Below are positions 1-13,660 of a DNA stretch of 64,000 bases, piece by piece. The notes beneath the pieces were generated by a model that worked only from the letters and a program-made list of their open reading frames with translations, searched no databases and had not been told where the DNA came from. The position numbers were made by a program, and so were the translations under genes. Within the stretch, counting starts at the first letter, position 1. Each line of letters opens with the position of its first letter. Source of the stretch: Absidia repens (Eukaryota; Mucoromycota; Mucoromycetes; Mucorales; Cunninghamellaceae); the NCBI GenBank assembly GCA_002105175.1, contig MCGE01000010.1, positions 1,364,001 to 1,428,000 on the forward strand, read 5' to 3'.

Positions 1-1555
<1,555 letters not shown>

Positions 1556-2499
1556 TGGTAAAAGTAAAAAAAAAAAAAAAAAGAGAAAGAAAAGGTAAAC
1601 GAAAAGGAAAAAATAGCAGAAAGAGGGAAATTTTTTATCTGTTTGAGTGGGCAAATTCGGTGTTTTAAATGCATCTTGTCATATAATGCATTAAAAGTGG
1701 TCTGGTGGGTGATCTATCCCACCACTGATTGGACCAGCCCCAAGGTTATTTTTGCTCGCATTGATAATCCAACGGAGATTTTTTCAACGATTTAATGAAT
1801 TATGTGTCCCTCTCCACCTGTCATTATTATCATTTGTTATCATTGCTATCAAAGCGTGCAATAGGGATGAATTTTTTTTTTGGAACTATGATTTGCACCA
1901 TTTAAAGGATTTAGTTTAGTATATGTGTATGTAATATCACTAGTTCCTAAGCTACCCTATATATATCTATATATAAATATATATGTGACAGGTTTACGGT
2001 CTATCGGATCCACGATATGAGCCATTGGCGCCATATAGAGTAAAAAATAGACCAGGAAATTTGCCGATATTTTCTTATAAAAAAAGTGGGCATTGGTCGT
2101 GTATCATACGAACATCAGTTCCACTGCCAAAATGGCCTGCGAAGAACCATAACACAAATGCGAAGCCAGAAAAGCAATCCTAGTGAAGTATTAAACAGGA
2201 CATATCATACACAGAAACCTGACCTCGCGTAGTATAAATAATATCAGGAGTATATAAGAGACCAGGGACTACAAAGAAAAAAAAATGGGGGACGTATAGA
2301 ATATCACCCATTGTAACATCCAGTCAACGCACTACTTTCCTATGCTCCTTCACACATCAGACGCATAGTTTGATACAAGGTTTATAATTATATATAAAAA
2401 ACATTGCTTATTTGCCCTCTGCCACTTTGCGCTTTGGAGGCAGCTCCTTGGTGCCAAACTGACTTTTATTTGGGTGTCTATCGACATACTTGTTACACC
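1556..2499. other. Intergenic, upstream of the protease
   Basis: AT-rich DNA with short poly-A/T runs and TATATA stretches, for example near 1960-1985. No open frame with protein-like composition and no RNA gene was recognised. The first few hundred bases should carry the protease promoter. Confidence 0.5.
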
Positions 2500-2960
2500 A
2501 TACGCAATATAAGTAATGCACAGGATATATATATATATACAGCATGTCCAGTCTATCGGAGACTATCATGTTGTAAAACAGGATACGCTGGATCGTTCCA
2601 CTGTATCACTTAGTTCATATGAATCGTAGATCAGGAATAGGGTCATGGCTCATATTAGATGATCTGGAACTGCAATCAAGTCCGGGGACTGGGGGGTAGT
2701 AGTCATAATAGATGGGTTAGAAAGCAGATGTTTGATAGACACTCACAAAATAGCAATAATAATTGATTTTCTCATTGTATAGTGTGGGTCGAAGGAGGGT
2801 TAATGAAAAAGGCACATTTAATTCAAATGAATATGGGATATACTAAACTAAGAGTGGGGAGAGTTCACTGTAACAATGGATCTAATGGAGGAAGAATGAG
2901 GGAGACTAATGTGAGATTCGAAGACAGATCAACACTAATAATTCCATTTAAATTCTTAAT
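2500..2960 (-). repeat. Dispersed repeat, copy R1 (partial)
   Basis: Read on the minus strand, this block resembles the copies at 23940-25030, 53200-54310 and 57820-58830. Shared landmarks include the stretch at 2900-2925 (GGAGGAAGAATGAGGGAGAC here, GGAAGCATTAGGGAGAATAA near 53730) and AGGAATAGGGTCATG near 2633-2647, which is AGGAATAGGGTCATT near 53450. The promoter-proximal half with the poly-T tract seen in other copies is absent, so this copy is truncated or diverged. No protein is encoded. Edges are approximate. Confidence 0.65.
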
Positions 2961-4167
2961 TAAGAATTTAAGATTAAAAAAATTATAATAATAATGATCT
3001 TCATCGTCGGAGATGTAACTTGACATATTTTTGATGGTTCATGCAAATAGGGGCAGTGATCTTGATCTTGGAATCACATTATCTATTGGGCTGCGAGAAG
3101 ATCTGAAAAAGGAATTAACTAAATGAATGTATTAAAATAAATATGATAAGAACACTTGTAGAATACAGCATACATAGCGAGTATAGGACTTTTGTTAGTA
3201 CTTTTCACTGAGGGCGGTAGAACGACATCCCGAAAAAAGCGACAAGATAGTTGATTATGGGTTGAATGGCGAATTTTTCCGTGACATTCATGAATAGGAT
3301 ACCGTAATATACGGATGCAGTACTGTTGACCAATTCTTGACCACTCTAAAAAGTCGCACTTTTGCAGGTAGTTTATTTTAGGCGTTGTTGTCCAAAACAA
3401 GGTGCGGTGTTTGAATATATCCCCTTATTTTCTTTCATTCATTTCTTTTTTCTTTTCTTTCATTAATTCATCTCTCTTTTTCTTTGCAGATGAGTAATCT
3501 TCGCGCTGTAGGAGATCTTATAATAGGCTTGATATGGCGAATGCAAAGGGTCTGAAATCCAATTATATGGGAAACCCTTTGATTTTGGTGTTAGGATTCC
3601 ATACTAAACCATCGTTTTCATTGTTCAGTGGAAATAACAGGTAAACAAACACTTGTATTTTTATATGAATAAAGTGACTAATAATAACGATTTATTTTGT
3701 TTTTGTAGGTAGTGTGATTGAACTGGCAGGTTGGCGGAATGCTTTCAAGTTGGAATGGCGGTTTGTTGGTGGTTGACAACGTTACCTTGTTGACTGATGT
3801 TGGGTGATAGTGGAGCTTTCTATTGGTAGTTTGGATATACAGTAGACTAGATTATTAGTAGTGATAGTTCCATTAGTATACACATTCTTTCATTTTCCTT
3901 CTTTTATTTTTGAAATACATGATTATACATGATACAATAAAGTGACTTTGACTCTGTTTTTTATTATTATTGATATCCAATGCTGCGGAATCAAAGAATT
4001 GCTGCAAATGAGGTGATGCTATTATGGGGCACGGGGAGGATCAAAGGATTGCTATGACAGATGATAACATCCATCAAATTCAGTCAACTTGCTGAGTTTG
4101 CATGATTGGGCTACGTGTAGTAGTAACAAGTGCTTTAAAGAACTCAAGAACAAGGAGATACAGTACG

Positions 4168-4220
<53 letters not shown>

Positions 4221-5110
4221 GCGTGCTAACAAAAACCTCAACACATGTCAATACTAAAAGGGTGCGTGCAAATATCATTTTGGTTTTGCATGTGCAGGTA
4301 ATACACCATTCTTTGACGGTTCAATTTGTTTTTCAACAACCGCCAAATGATTGGAAAAACGCGGTAGTTTGTGAAAAGTCAGCATGAACAAATGCAACAG
4401 GATGATTTTGAAAATCCTGGCATCCTTTTAGTGAAAATGCCACATCCCTTTTTTACAGGTGCGACCCGATTTCAAAATGTGCTACAAGTAATTCCGGAAA
4501 CACTATACGTGTCGCCAACTCCAAAATAGAAAACCATTCGAGTCAGAGAGTCACACATCCAGTCTATTTTTTTGCCACACATGTAAAAATACCCAATTAG
4601 ATGGAGTGCGTACACAGATGTTGGGCACCAAGTGGCTTCTTGCTATTCATTCCATTAAAACCCCACACCAAAATTCCTCGAACCTTTGATACCCAAACAA
4701 TCTACAAAATGATTTTCCAAAACTCCAGTAGAGTCAAAGCGTTTATTTGATTAAAGTAAATGCATCAAAAGTCAAAAGAATAAATATATATCTATACTAA
4801 ACTACACTAAACGGCACTAAATTATACTAAGTCAAATTATTAATACGATATTAATTCTAATCGAGTACTAAGAAGGCCATCATAAAGCATCTAATGCAAT
4901 ATCAGTAGAGTCAACGCTAGATTCAAAACATACTGCCGCTATATGTACATACTGTCCTTGCAACCAAATCGACCATCCGTGAGCGTTAAAACTAGTCAGA
5001 TCCGTGTCAATATATCTTGTTGCAAACCTGTTGTACTACCAGCTGTTTGTCCATGGGCCATTTGACTTGCTACCTGAGCTGTTCACGCCATTCACCACGG
5101 TGGTATCTAT
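2961..5110. other. Intergenic, no gene recognised
   Basis: About 2.1 kb of AT-rich sequence. It contains the poly-T tract at 4169-4219. Around 3565-3600 a stretch (GGGAAACCCTTTGATTTTGG) resembles a landmark of the dispersed repeat, in plus orientation, but the similarity is short. Open frames here are short and lack splice-consistent extensions. Confidence 0.5.
4169..4219. repeat. Poly-T tract, 51 nt
   Basis: Uninterrupted run of 51 T residues, the longest homopolymer in the window. Comparable tracts of more than 30 nt occur at 24083-24127, 33067-33102, 54196-54234 (poly-A) and 57963-57996. Three of those lie inside dispersed-repeat copies. No recognisable repeat sequence flanks this one. 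Confidence 0.95.
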
Positions 5111-5335
5111 CTAGTCGTACCATCTATGAAGAAAAGAGGAAGAGAAAAATAGTTGAAATGAGAAATTAGCACAACTTACCTTATCGACACAATATTTCCC
5201 AGGCACAGCAGGTAGTGAGTGAATGAGAAGGGCTTGGTTTTGGTCGAGCTCAGGTGTACCAGATACGCCTATTGCAATATAAAAAAAGTTACTCTGACGC
5301 TCCTGTTGGAATTCAGTATTGTCTAAACGAGGTCT
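5111..5335 (-). pseudogene. Possible relic of an Xaa-Pro dipeptidase (prolidase) N-terminal region
   Basis: On the minus strand an open segment follows a plausible acceptor (CTTTTTACAG) at 5336. It contains FQQERQSNFFYIAIGVSG followed by IHSLPAVPGKYCVDK. This pattern is reminiscent of the prolidase N-terminal domain, which has an FRQES-FF-GV block followed by an LPA block. A good GTAAG donor follows the last Lys at about 5178. The next possible exon near 5130 runs quickly into a stop, and no metal-binding catalytic domain is present downstream. I read it as a decayed fragment. It could also be a small unrelated gene. Confidence 0.3.
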
Positions 5336-5672
5336 GTAAAAAGAAACAAAAAGAAAGGGAAAGAAGAAAGCCGACGCCAATTTTGGTTTTATAGTAATTT
5401 TTTGAGTGCCGATGCCTTTATTGGTAAATAAACAACAGGGCCAATTTTTTCTGTTTTATATTTTGCTTCTTTTCTTTCCTCCTCTTTCTTCTCCTTTTTT
5501 CCTTTTGCCTTGAAAGTGAAAAAAACATACATACAACTCTTCACGTCTTTTGTTATTATCATTATCATTTGACTTTTTATTGTTTATACATAACAAACGA
5601 ACTACTGTGTTTTTATACTTGGTACCTATTGACGTTCACAACTATTTATTGATCAATATTTATAAAACTCGG
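5336..5672. other. Upstream region of the PX-AGC kinase gene
   Basis: Pyrimidine-rich DNA (long CTTTT runs at 5450-5510) leading to the kinase start at 5673. Probably promoter and 5' UTR of the kinase. No separate gene is seen. Confidence 0.5.
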
Positions 5673-8600
5673 ATGGGCGACAACAATCTGCCTAGGACAC
5701 CAAGATCGCACTCATCGTCCACCAATTCAAGTATCCTTAGTCACGGCCACGGTGGGCGTTTGGAAATCGCTGTTATTGAATCAACCATGTTGGTATCGCG
5801 ACAGGCTGACAAGAAGAGGTCATCAAGTGGATCTGCTTTGGCTATTAGTGTAAGTGACAAGACAAAATAAAATCCATGTATATATATACAACCTGTATGG
5901 AGCGGCATGAAAAATGAAATCAGGTTACCCCTTTTTCTCCACACACACCTTTCCCCTCTCTCCCCCACTCCCTTTTTCATTTTATCACTATATGATATAT
6001 TTACCACTCTACATAGTGAAACATGGCCCATCATCAATCAGATTTATTATTCACTTTCAGTCGGCTCTCCAATCGTACCTCGTTATTTATTTGGAACTCA
6101 CATTCTTTCTTTTTTTTTTTTTTTTTTTTTTGATCCAGGTATTCAACGTCATCATTGAAGATAAACAGCGGAATTGGTCCTTGGTGCGTTATATTAAAGA
6201 CTTTGTGGAATTCGATCAAAAGGTATGGCAATGACAAGGGCAAAAAAAAAAGGAGATAAAAGGGGGAATTGGGTGGCAAAATGATTAGTGGAACAAAAGG
6301 GGTTGTTGATCTCAATTGTTTGTTTTAATTAAAATTTGGGCTTTAGGTGAAGAAGTGTTACAAAAAATGCAAATTGGCTTTACCTGTCTTGACCGAACCT
6401 CAACTTCAGCTACATCATAAACACTCTTCCAAATTGAAATACAAATACACCAACAACAGCGATATCAAACGACGAGGCGTACGTGGATTCCTGCTCGGTC
6501 TTAGCAGTCTCAAATATTATCATCAACAACGATCCAACTCGGAAAAGGTGGAAACCTATTTACGGCAATGTGCAGCAGATCCCTTTATTAGCCGATCTTC
6601 TTTATTTCGTGATTTTTTATCAGCTCAACGTGACGAAGATCGGGTAACTCCCCTCATTGTAGTGCGATCCATGGTTCAGCAACATCAACAGCAACAACAG
6701 CAGCAACATCATCACGACCCATATCAAGATCGGACATTATTACACGACAGTATCTTACCGGATGCACAGCCACTAGATATGATGATAACCGATGAAAGTG
6801 GGATCAGTAATCAGAGGAATTTCGATTTGGCAGACATTGACAGGAACATTAAACCACCAGTGAACGGTGGTGACGACCGACCAGCGATCAATATCTTACC
6901 GATGGAAAACCCTCATGCATCACCAGCTTCGTCCAACTCATCACTCTTCTCATTACGGCGGATGTCTTCATGGATTAATATGGATAGGCAACGGCGGCGT
7001 AGATTTGCTGGATCGGGAACTATTGGTGGCATTCAACGTCGGAACTCTGTCACCAGTTTATCTTCTGTCTCCTCCATCTCATCATTGCATTCGGTGGCAC
7101 GATCTGAATCACACGTGTATTATCATCAGCAGCAACAGCAACAGCAACAACAACAACATCAGCAGGAGTATGGACATGACAGTGACAATAGTGGTAGCAA
7201 TAATATGATGGATGACATGGATGGGATCATGGATTCGTCTTCACCTTCAACTGACTTTTCGAATCATTCGCCGGGAAGGATTACAATCCAAGATTTCCAA
7301 TTCATCAAAGTGCTGGGAAAAGGATGCATGGGAAAGGTAATTTAGACATTTTACATTTATGTACATTTAAAAGATGGTAGACTAATGCTGATACTGATGC
7401 TATGTCATCTCTGCCGTCGTCTTACTTATTATAGGTACTGTTGGTGCGACATCAGCGAACGAATCAATTACTTGCATTGAAGGCTATCCGCAAAGAAGTG
7501 GTGATTGCGCAAAGTGAAGTGGTGCACGCTCGGATGGAACGGGACATTTTGACAACCATTGCAAAGATCCAGCATCCCTTTTTAATCAAATTACACCATG
7601 CCTTCCAGGACGCCAATCAACTTTTCCTGGTACTGGATTATTTCGTTGGTGGTGACATGGCAAATCAATTAGCAAAGTTCCAACGCTTTACCCCCGATCG
7701 CAGCAGGCTGTATACGGCGGAAATCCTATTAGGCTTACAAGAACTTCATCGACTGGGAATTCTCTATAGGTATGTGGGAGGACCAAAAAAAAAAAATGAC
7801 TGTGTCCTATTGTATTTATTCAACACCGTTATATTTTGTATTTTTATAAAGGGACTTGAAACCGGAAAACATTCTACTGGCAGCGGATGGACATATCATC
7901 CTGACTGATTTTGGATTATCGAAACAATTTGGACCGGGAACGAGTGTGGAAGATCAAAGGACGAGTACATTCTGTGGGACGGCTGAATATATCTCCCCCG
8001 AGACGTTGCAAGGGCATGAATACACATACGCGGTGGACTTTTGGAGTTTGGGAACGATTTTATACGAAATGCTGATGGGCTTACCTCCTTTTTGGGCCGA
8101 GACACATGCGGATATGTATCGGCGGGTGCTTTATGATCCATTGGAATTCCCAGAAGATATGGACCCTGTGACGTCTGACTTCATTGCTGGATTATTGCAA
8201 CGCAATCCCTTGGACCGGCTCGGTACTGGTGTGGACGGACCCATCACGATCCGATCGCATCCTTATTTTAGTTGTCTGGAATGGACGGATGTTTACTACC
8301 GGCGGATCCGGCCTCCTTATGTGCCACGTCTACGATCCGAAACTGACTTTAGCCATTTTGATCAAGATTTTTTGGCCATGACACCGCGACTTTCACCTAC
8401 TACGAGAATGACGCATCCCAACACAAGCAGTAATTTCAGCGGAAACCATCATGTTGACCCTAGTCTTTTGGATTTGACATTTCAAGGATACTCTTACACT
8501 AATACGGACAGCAACTACATGGACGATGCGTTTCCTTCACCTTCGGCCACCACCAGTGATTTACACCAATCATCGATCTACTATTACGACGACGATCAGG

Positions 8601-8767
8601 ACGACGACGACATCGAAGGCGATTCGATCGATATGGCTGTGGATCGGCAAATACAGCAGCGGGTGCATACAACATTCACGCCTACCACAACGGACGAAGA
8701 AAGCAGCAATATGAAAGAGACTACCCTGTCTTCATCTTCAGGCATCACTACCAGTGGCATCTTCTAG
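5673..8767 (+). CDS. PX-domain AGC-family serine/threonine kinase (SGK3-like architecture)
   Basis: Five exons: 5673-5849, 6139-6222, 6347-7336, 7435-7769 and 7852-8767 (2502 nt, 833 aa). Residues about 55-190 resemble a PX phosphoinositide-binding domain (VRYIKDFVEFDQKVKK, then a C-terminal segment ending RSSLFRDFLSAQ). A Ser-, Gln- and His-rich linker leads to an AGC kinase domain at about 400-670. The glycine loop is GKGCMGKV, unusual where GKGSFGKV is typical. The catalytic Lys is K433, followed by YRDLKPEN (528-535), DFG at 548-550 and the activation-loop TFCGT (T568). A turn-like site (AMTPRLSP, T706) and a hydrophobic motif FQGYSY (S743) follow. The layout predicts recruitment to endosomal membranes and activation by a PDK1-type kinase at T568 and a TOR-type kinase at S743. 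That regulation is inferred from the AGC family. Two poly-Q tracts lie in exon 3. Confidence 0.9.
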
Positions 8768-9924
8768 GCGGAGTTTGAGTGTTTGTGGGTGTGTTTTTTG
8801 CGACATGACTTTTTATGGGAAATAGACTGCATCCCATTTATCAAAAAAAGTCATGGCGTCCCCTCCTTCCACAATAGATTAGATTATATATTCCTTTTTT
8901 AATAGACAAACATCCCCACCTCCACCTCCACCCCCAACACAATATAGCTTCCCTTTTTTTTTTTTTTTTTTTTTTTTTATGATACACCAACATTTTATGA
9001 TACCAGTACGCCCTTCCAGTACTTTATTTTTAACCCCTTCAAAGCTTTGTAACCTCTTCCTATGTAGTTTATTGGTATCCATCTATTTATGATCATGTAT
9101 TATACCTTAGATTAATTTTTTTCCCCCCATCTTTTTTTCCACTTTTTTATATTATATAATACATATGCATTTTACTCATGAATCATTTGATACAATAGCT
9201 TTGGTACCTTTTTTTTTTGTGTGTGTGTGTGTGTGTGTGTGACTGATTGATTGATGGAATTATTGATATGTTTGGAAATCGAATAAAAGGATTGGATGGT
9301 GATGATCATACAAATATGTCTATAATGTTGGGTTTATCGGGAAACAGTGGGATTGGGGGGGGGGGTTATCAAAAAGGGAATGAGATGGCATTACAGTTTA
9401 TCGAATGAATTTTACATTAGTGATGTGAAACGGTAACGCCCTGGTGATGATAATCTGATGGGGATCGATTTGAGTTTTTCTAGACTCCGCAGGTTTGAAT
9501 AAGGTTTAATGGGAGTATTTTAGTGGGCTAATGGAAAGACCCATCGATCATACGTTTTTGGCTGAAATAGGTGGTAGGTGTGTTTCATTGTCAAGAGTAT
9601 GTATATATAAATTATACGTGACAACTTGGCATATACTATCTCCCCTATTCCTATTTCATATATGTCTAATGAAAAATAAAAGCAGGAGAGGATGGATGGC
9701 TTTTTTATACATGCAGTGTCATACCCTTGCCAAAATAGCAACATCTTAAAAGGGATTCTACAGGTTCTTCGTTATTCCACAAAGATTGGAACCCCGCAGC
9801 ATGAAAATTTTTTTCCCTCGCTTTTCCTTCTCAATAAAGTTATTTGTTTCTCATTTTTTGTTTTTATTTTCTTCTTCTTTCTCTATATTATTTATCTGCA
9901 CACTAGTGTTGGCCTTTTTATATC
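8768..9924. other. Intergenic: kinase 3' region and glycogen synthase upstream region
   Basis: Contains a poly-T run at 8954-8978, a (GT)n microsatellite at 9219-9241 and an 11-G run at 9355-9365. No gene is recognised. Pyrimidine-rich sequence near 9840-9900 probably belongs to the glycogen synthase promoter or leader. Confidence 0.55.
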
Positions 9925-12629
9925 ATGTCCCCTACTCGAGATGTTTACAATCCTCTCCTATTCGAATGTGCTTGGGAAGTAGCCAATAAAGGTAAGAGAT
10001 TTTTTCTTTTTGATATTCTAGTGGCCGAATTCGTCCTCATCTTAAATGTACTTTTCTTCTTCTTTCTTTTCCATATGAACATCATATATAGTGGGTGGTA
10101 TCTATACTGTGATAAAAACCAAGGTTCCAGTAACGGTTCAAGAATTCGGAGATCGTTACTGTTTGATTGGTCCCTTATCTCATGCCAAAGCGCCCATGGA
10201 AGTCGAAGCATTGGCTGAACCTCCCAACGCGCAGATGCGTGAAGTCCTTGATGAAATGAGTCAACATGGTATCAAGTATCTGTTTGGTCGCTGGTTAATT
10301 GAAGGTGCTCCCTATGTACTCTTATTTGACTTGGGCTCGGCAGCTCATAAAATGGATGAATGGAAAGGTGATCTTTGGTCTGTTGCTGGTATCCCAAGTC
10401 CCCCTAATGACACAGAAACAAACGATGCTATTCTACTTGGATATTTGATTACTTGGTTTTTAGGTGCTCTTGCTCCCAAAGTAAGTGTGAGAATTTGTTT
10501 GTGTTATGAAATAGGCAAATGGGTATAATAGGTCATGTGTGTTGTGTCTTATTGAACCTTTCCCATTTTTTGCTATATTTTCTAGTATAACAAACCAACC
10601 GATCCTGCTATTGTGGCTCATTTCCATGAATGGCAAGCTGGTGTGGCGATTCCCTTGATCAAGAAACGGCATTTGGACATCACTACTATTTTTACAACTC
10701 ACGCCACTTTACTGGGGCGTTATCTTTGTGCTGGTTCAGTCGATTTTTACAACAACTTGCAGCATTTTGATGTGGATGCAGAAGCTGGAAAGCGAGGCAT
10801 ATACCACCGTTATTGTATTGAACGCAGTGCGGCACATTGCTCTGATGTCTTTACTACCGTCAGTCACATTACAGCCTATGAAAGTGAACATTTGTTGAAA
10901 AGAAAACCAGGTATGAAAAAAAGGAAGGCATGTTACATGATACTGGTTACTCACATACACGTCTTTATTACAATTTATAGATGGTGTTCTTCCCAATGGT
11001 CTTAATGTAGTTAAATTCTCTGCCATGCACGAATTCCAAAACTTACACGCCATCAGCAAAGATAAGATCAACGACTTTGTACGAGGACACTTTTATGGCC
11101 ATTATGACTTTGATTTGGATGATACGATTTACCTCTTTACTGCTGGACGCTATGAATATCGGAACAAAGGAGTCGACATGTTTGTGGAATCTCTTGGACG
11201 TAAGTGATTATATAAATAGAAACAAAAAGATTAAACATTCTATGATGTGAGAATCGTGAAGCTGACATTGATATTTGCGGTTTTAGGTCTAAATGATCGT
11301 CTCAAAGCTGCCAAATCAAAAACAACGGTGGTCGCTTTTATGATCATGCCAGCAGCAACACATTCCTTCAACGTGGAAGCCTTGAAAGGTCAAGCCGTTA
11401 CCAAACAATTACACACTACCGTCAATGAAATTCGGGATCGCATCGGGAAACGTATTTATGAAACCGCGTTGAGGTAACTTGTTTTTCTTTTTTTCTTTTT
11501 ACAACAACGAATTATTCAAGGGTTGTGTGTGGGACAAACAAAAAAACTCAACTCACTTTTTTTGTTTTAGAGAAAATGATTTGGATCCAGCAGACTTTTT
11601 ATCAGAAGAAGACAAGGTTTTATTGAAGCGACGTGTATTTGCCCTCAAACGTAGTACCCTCCCACCTATTGTGACTCATAACGTGGTGAATGATAGTGAA
11701 GACCCTGTTTTGAATCAATTGCGCCGACTGAAACTCTTCAACAACGCCGACGATCGTGTCAAGGTCATCTTCCACCCTGAATTCCTGAATGCCAACAATC
11801 CTCTTCTTGGTCTGGACTATGAAGAATTTGTCCGAGGTTGCCACTTGGGTGTTTTCCCATCTTATTATGAGCCTTGGGGATACACTCCTGCTGAATGCAC
11901 TGTCATGGGTGTTCCTTCCATTACAACCAAGTAAGTCGCCAAAAGGAAAGGATATGAGGATGGCAACAAAAGAAACTGACTTCTACTATTACTGTTCGTA
12001 GTTTATCCGGTTTTGGATGCTTTATGGATGAAAACATTGAAAATTGTGAAGATTATGGGATTTACATATTGGATCGACGCATGAAATCAGTTGAAGAATC
12101 CTTGCAGCAGCTTAGTGATCAGATGTTCCGCTTTGCACAAAAGACACGACGACAACGCATCAATCAACGCAACCGAACGGAGCGATTGTCTGATTTACTG
12201 GACTGGAAGCGCATGGGATTGGAATACATGAAGGCACGACAATTGGCATTGCGCAGAGCATACCCCGACTCGTTTGATGAAGACGACGAAGACGATTTCG
12301 ATGTACTCCCTGTCAAGATCCCAAAACCGTTAAGCGCACCGGCTAGTCCCCGCATTGCTGGTCAACAATCTTACTTTGATGATGACGAAGACGAGGATGG
12401 CACGGCTCCTTTTGTTATACCCACTCGCAAAAAGAAAATTCCTGCTTTACGGCATCCTCCTACGGGTCATGATGGTGACGACAGCAAAAACAACAGCAAT
12501 AACAGCAACAGCAACGAAGCGTTTCAAGCTCAACTGTTAAGCGAAGGTGATTTGCAGACCTTGAACAAACTCACTTTGGAATCTATTGCAGAAAAAAACA
12601 AGGAACAACAAAAAGCCTCGCAACATTAA
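9925..12629 (+). CDS. GSY: Glycogen [starch] synthase (GT3 family)
   Basis: Seven exons: 9925-9991, 10092-10480, 10586-10910, 10981-11199, 11287-11473, 11571-11930 and 12002-12629 (2175 nt, 724 aa, the usual length for fungal and animal GT3 enzymes). The N-terminus carries the UDP-glucose binding motif [10 protein letters not shown]. The catalytic E-x7-E signature is in [17 protein letters not shown] (exon 6). The Arg-rich regulatory helix of eukaryotic glycogen synthase is represented by [20 protein letters not shown]. The C-terminal tail has acidic, Ser-Pro-containing segments ([11 protein letters not shown]) of the kind phosphorylated in yeast and mammalian enzymes. The enzyme elongates alpha-1,4-glucan chains from UDP-glucose in the cytosol. 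It is expected to be activated by glucose-6-phosphate and inhibited by C-terminal phosphorylation (family knowledge). Confidence 0.97.
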
Positions 12630-13660
12630 GTCCTCCCCCTCTCTTTCCCACACCCCTTTTGTTTTTTTAGTCATGGTCAAAGTAGATGTAGTGTGTTATG
12701 ATCTCTCCCTCTCTTCCCCCCTATCACATGTCTTTATCCTTCTTCGTCTATGCATATTCTCTTCGTGATACTTTCATCTGTTTTCTACTTGTGATTCATC
12801 AAATTACATATTATATTTTATTCTAATCGAATTTATCTCAATAAAAAGTACTAGTGTTGTTATTTTTATACAATGTTGTGATGATGAAAACTGGTTTAGT
12901 GATATCTATATATGTATTCGTGTTTTGTGCATATATGTGGGTGACTGGGTGGGTGGGTGGTGCATTGTTTTCATAAAGCAGGTTTATTTAAAGCTGGGTT
13001 CGCTGTGAAGTAAATGCTATACAAATTGAAAAAGATGCTATGCCCTATGCATAAAAGTCCGATCCTCATCTTCGTCGAATTGACAAAAAGACGATCTCGT
13101 CGATCCTTATTTTGATCATGCCTCACCTTCATAATCAACTTCCGGATTTATTTGCATGAGCTCATATTTATCATCTTATTCAAAAAAAAAAAAAAAAAGA
13201 GGGATGGGGGCGACTGGGTGGGTTAGAGGATAATGGAATGTAATCATTTAAACTCCAAACGTGACCACCGATATAAAATATGATAAGGATATATACTCAC
13301 TCGCAATTTTAAGGGGGATACAAAGGAAAAAAAGATAGGCTACTAGATAGTAGTTGATTGTTATCTATGGGTTCGACCGGAATGATATCCAGCTTCCGTA
13401 CCCTCCATGTTTCACACCTTATCGTCTTTATTCAACTTAGAAATCCCCAGCACCCTATTCTCCATCCCGAAGCATGATAACTTTTATGCAATTTGTCGCA
13501 TACTTTCCAGGGTCCAAATCCTTTACTACAGTATCATTCATTTACTCTTCAAATACAATGTGATTATTTTTGTATGACAAAAATGTATAAAACTTTATTT
13601 AATAAAAAAAGAAACCCAAAAAAAATATAAAGAAACTAATATACTATATAATTAACTAAT
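12630..13660. other. Convergent intergenic region
   Basis: Lies between the 3' ends of glycogen synthase (+) and the DCN1-like gene (-). It contains the 3' UTR of the former, an A run at 13182-13198 and AATAAA-like sequences on both strands. No gene is recognised. Confidence 0.6.
12840..12845 (+). terminator. Polyadenylation signal AATAAA for glycogen synthase
   Basis: AATAAA lies 211 nt after the glycogen synthase stop codon in T-rich context. It is the first canonical hexamer downstream of that gene. Confidence 0.5.

Noticed and set aside
9520..9982. Several overlapping open frames upstream of glycogen synthase
   Set aside because: They are hydrophobic, T-run derived, overlap each other on both strands, and lie in the promoter/leader of the glycogen synthase gene.
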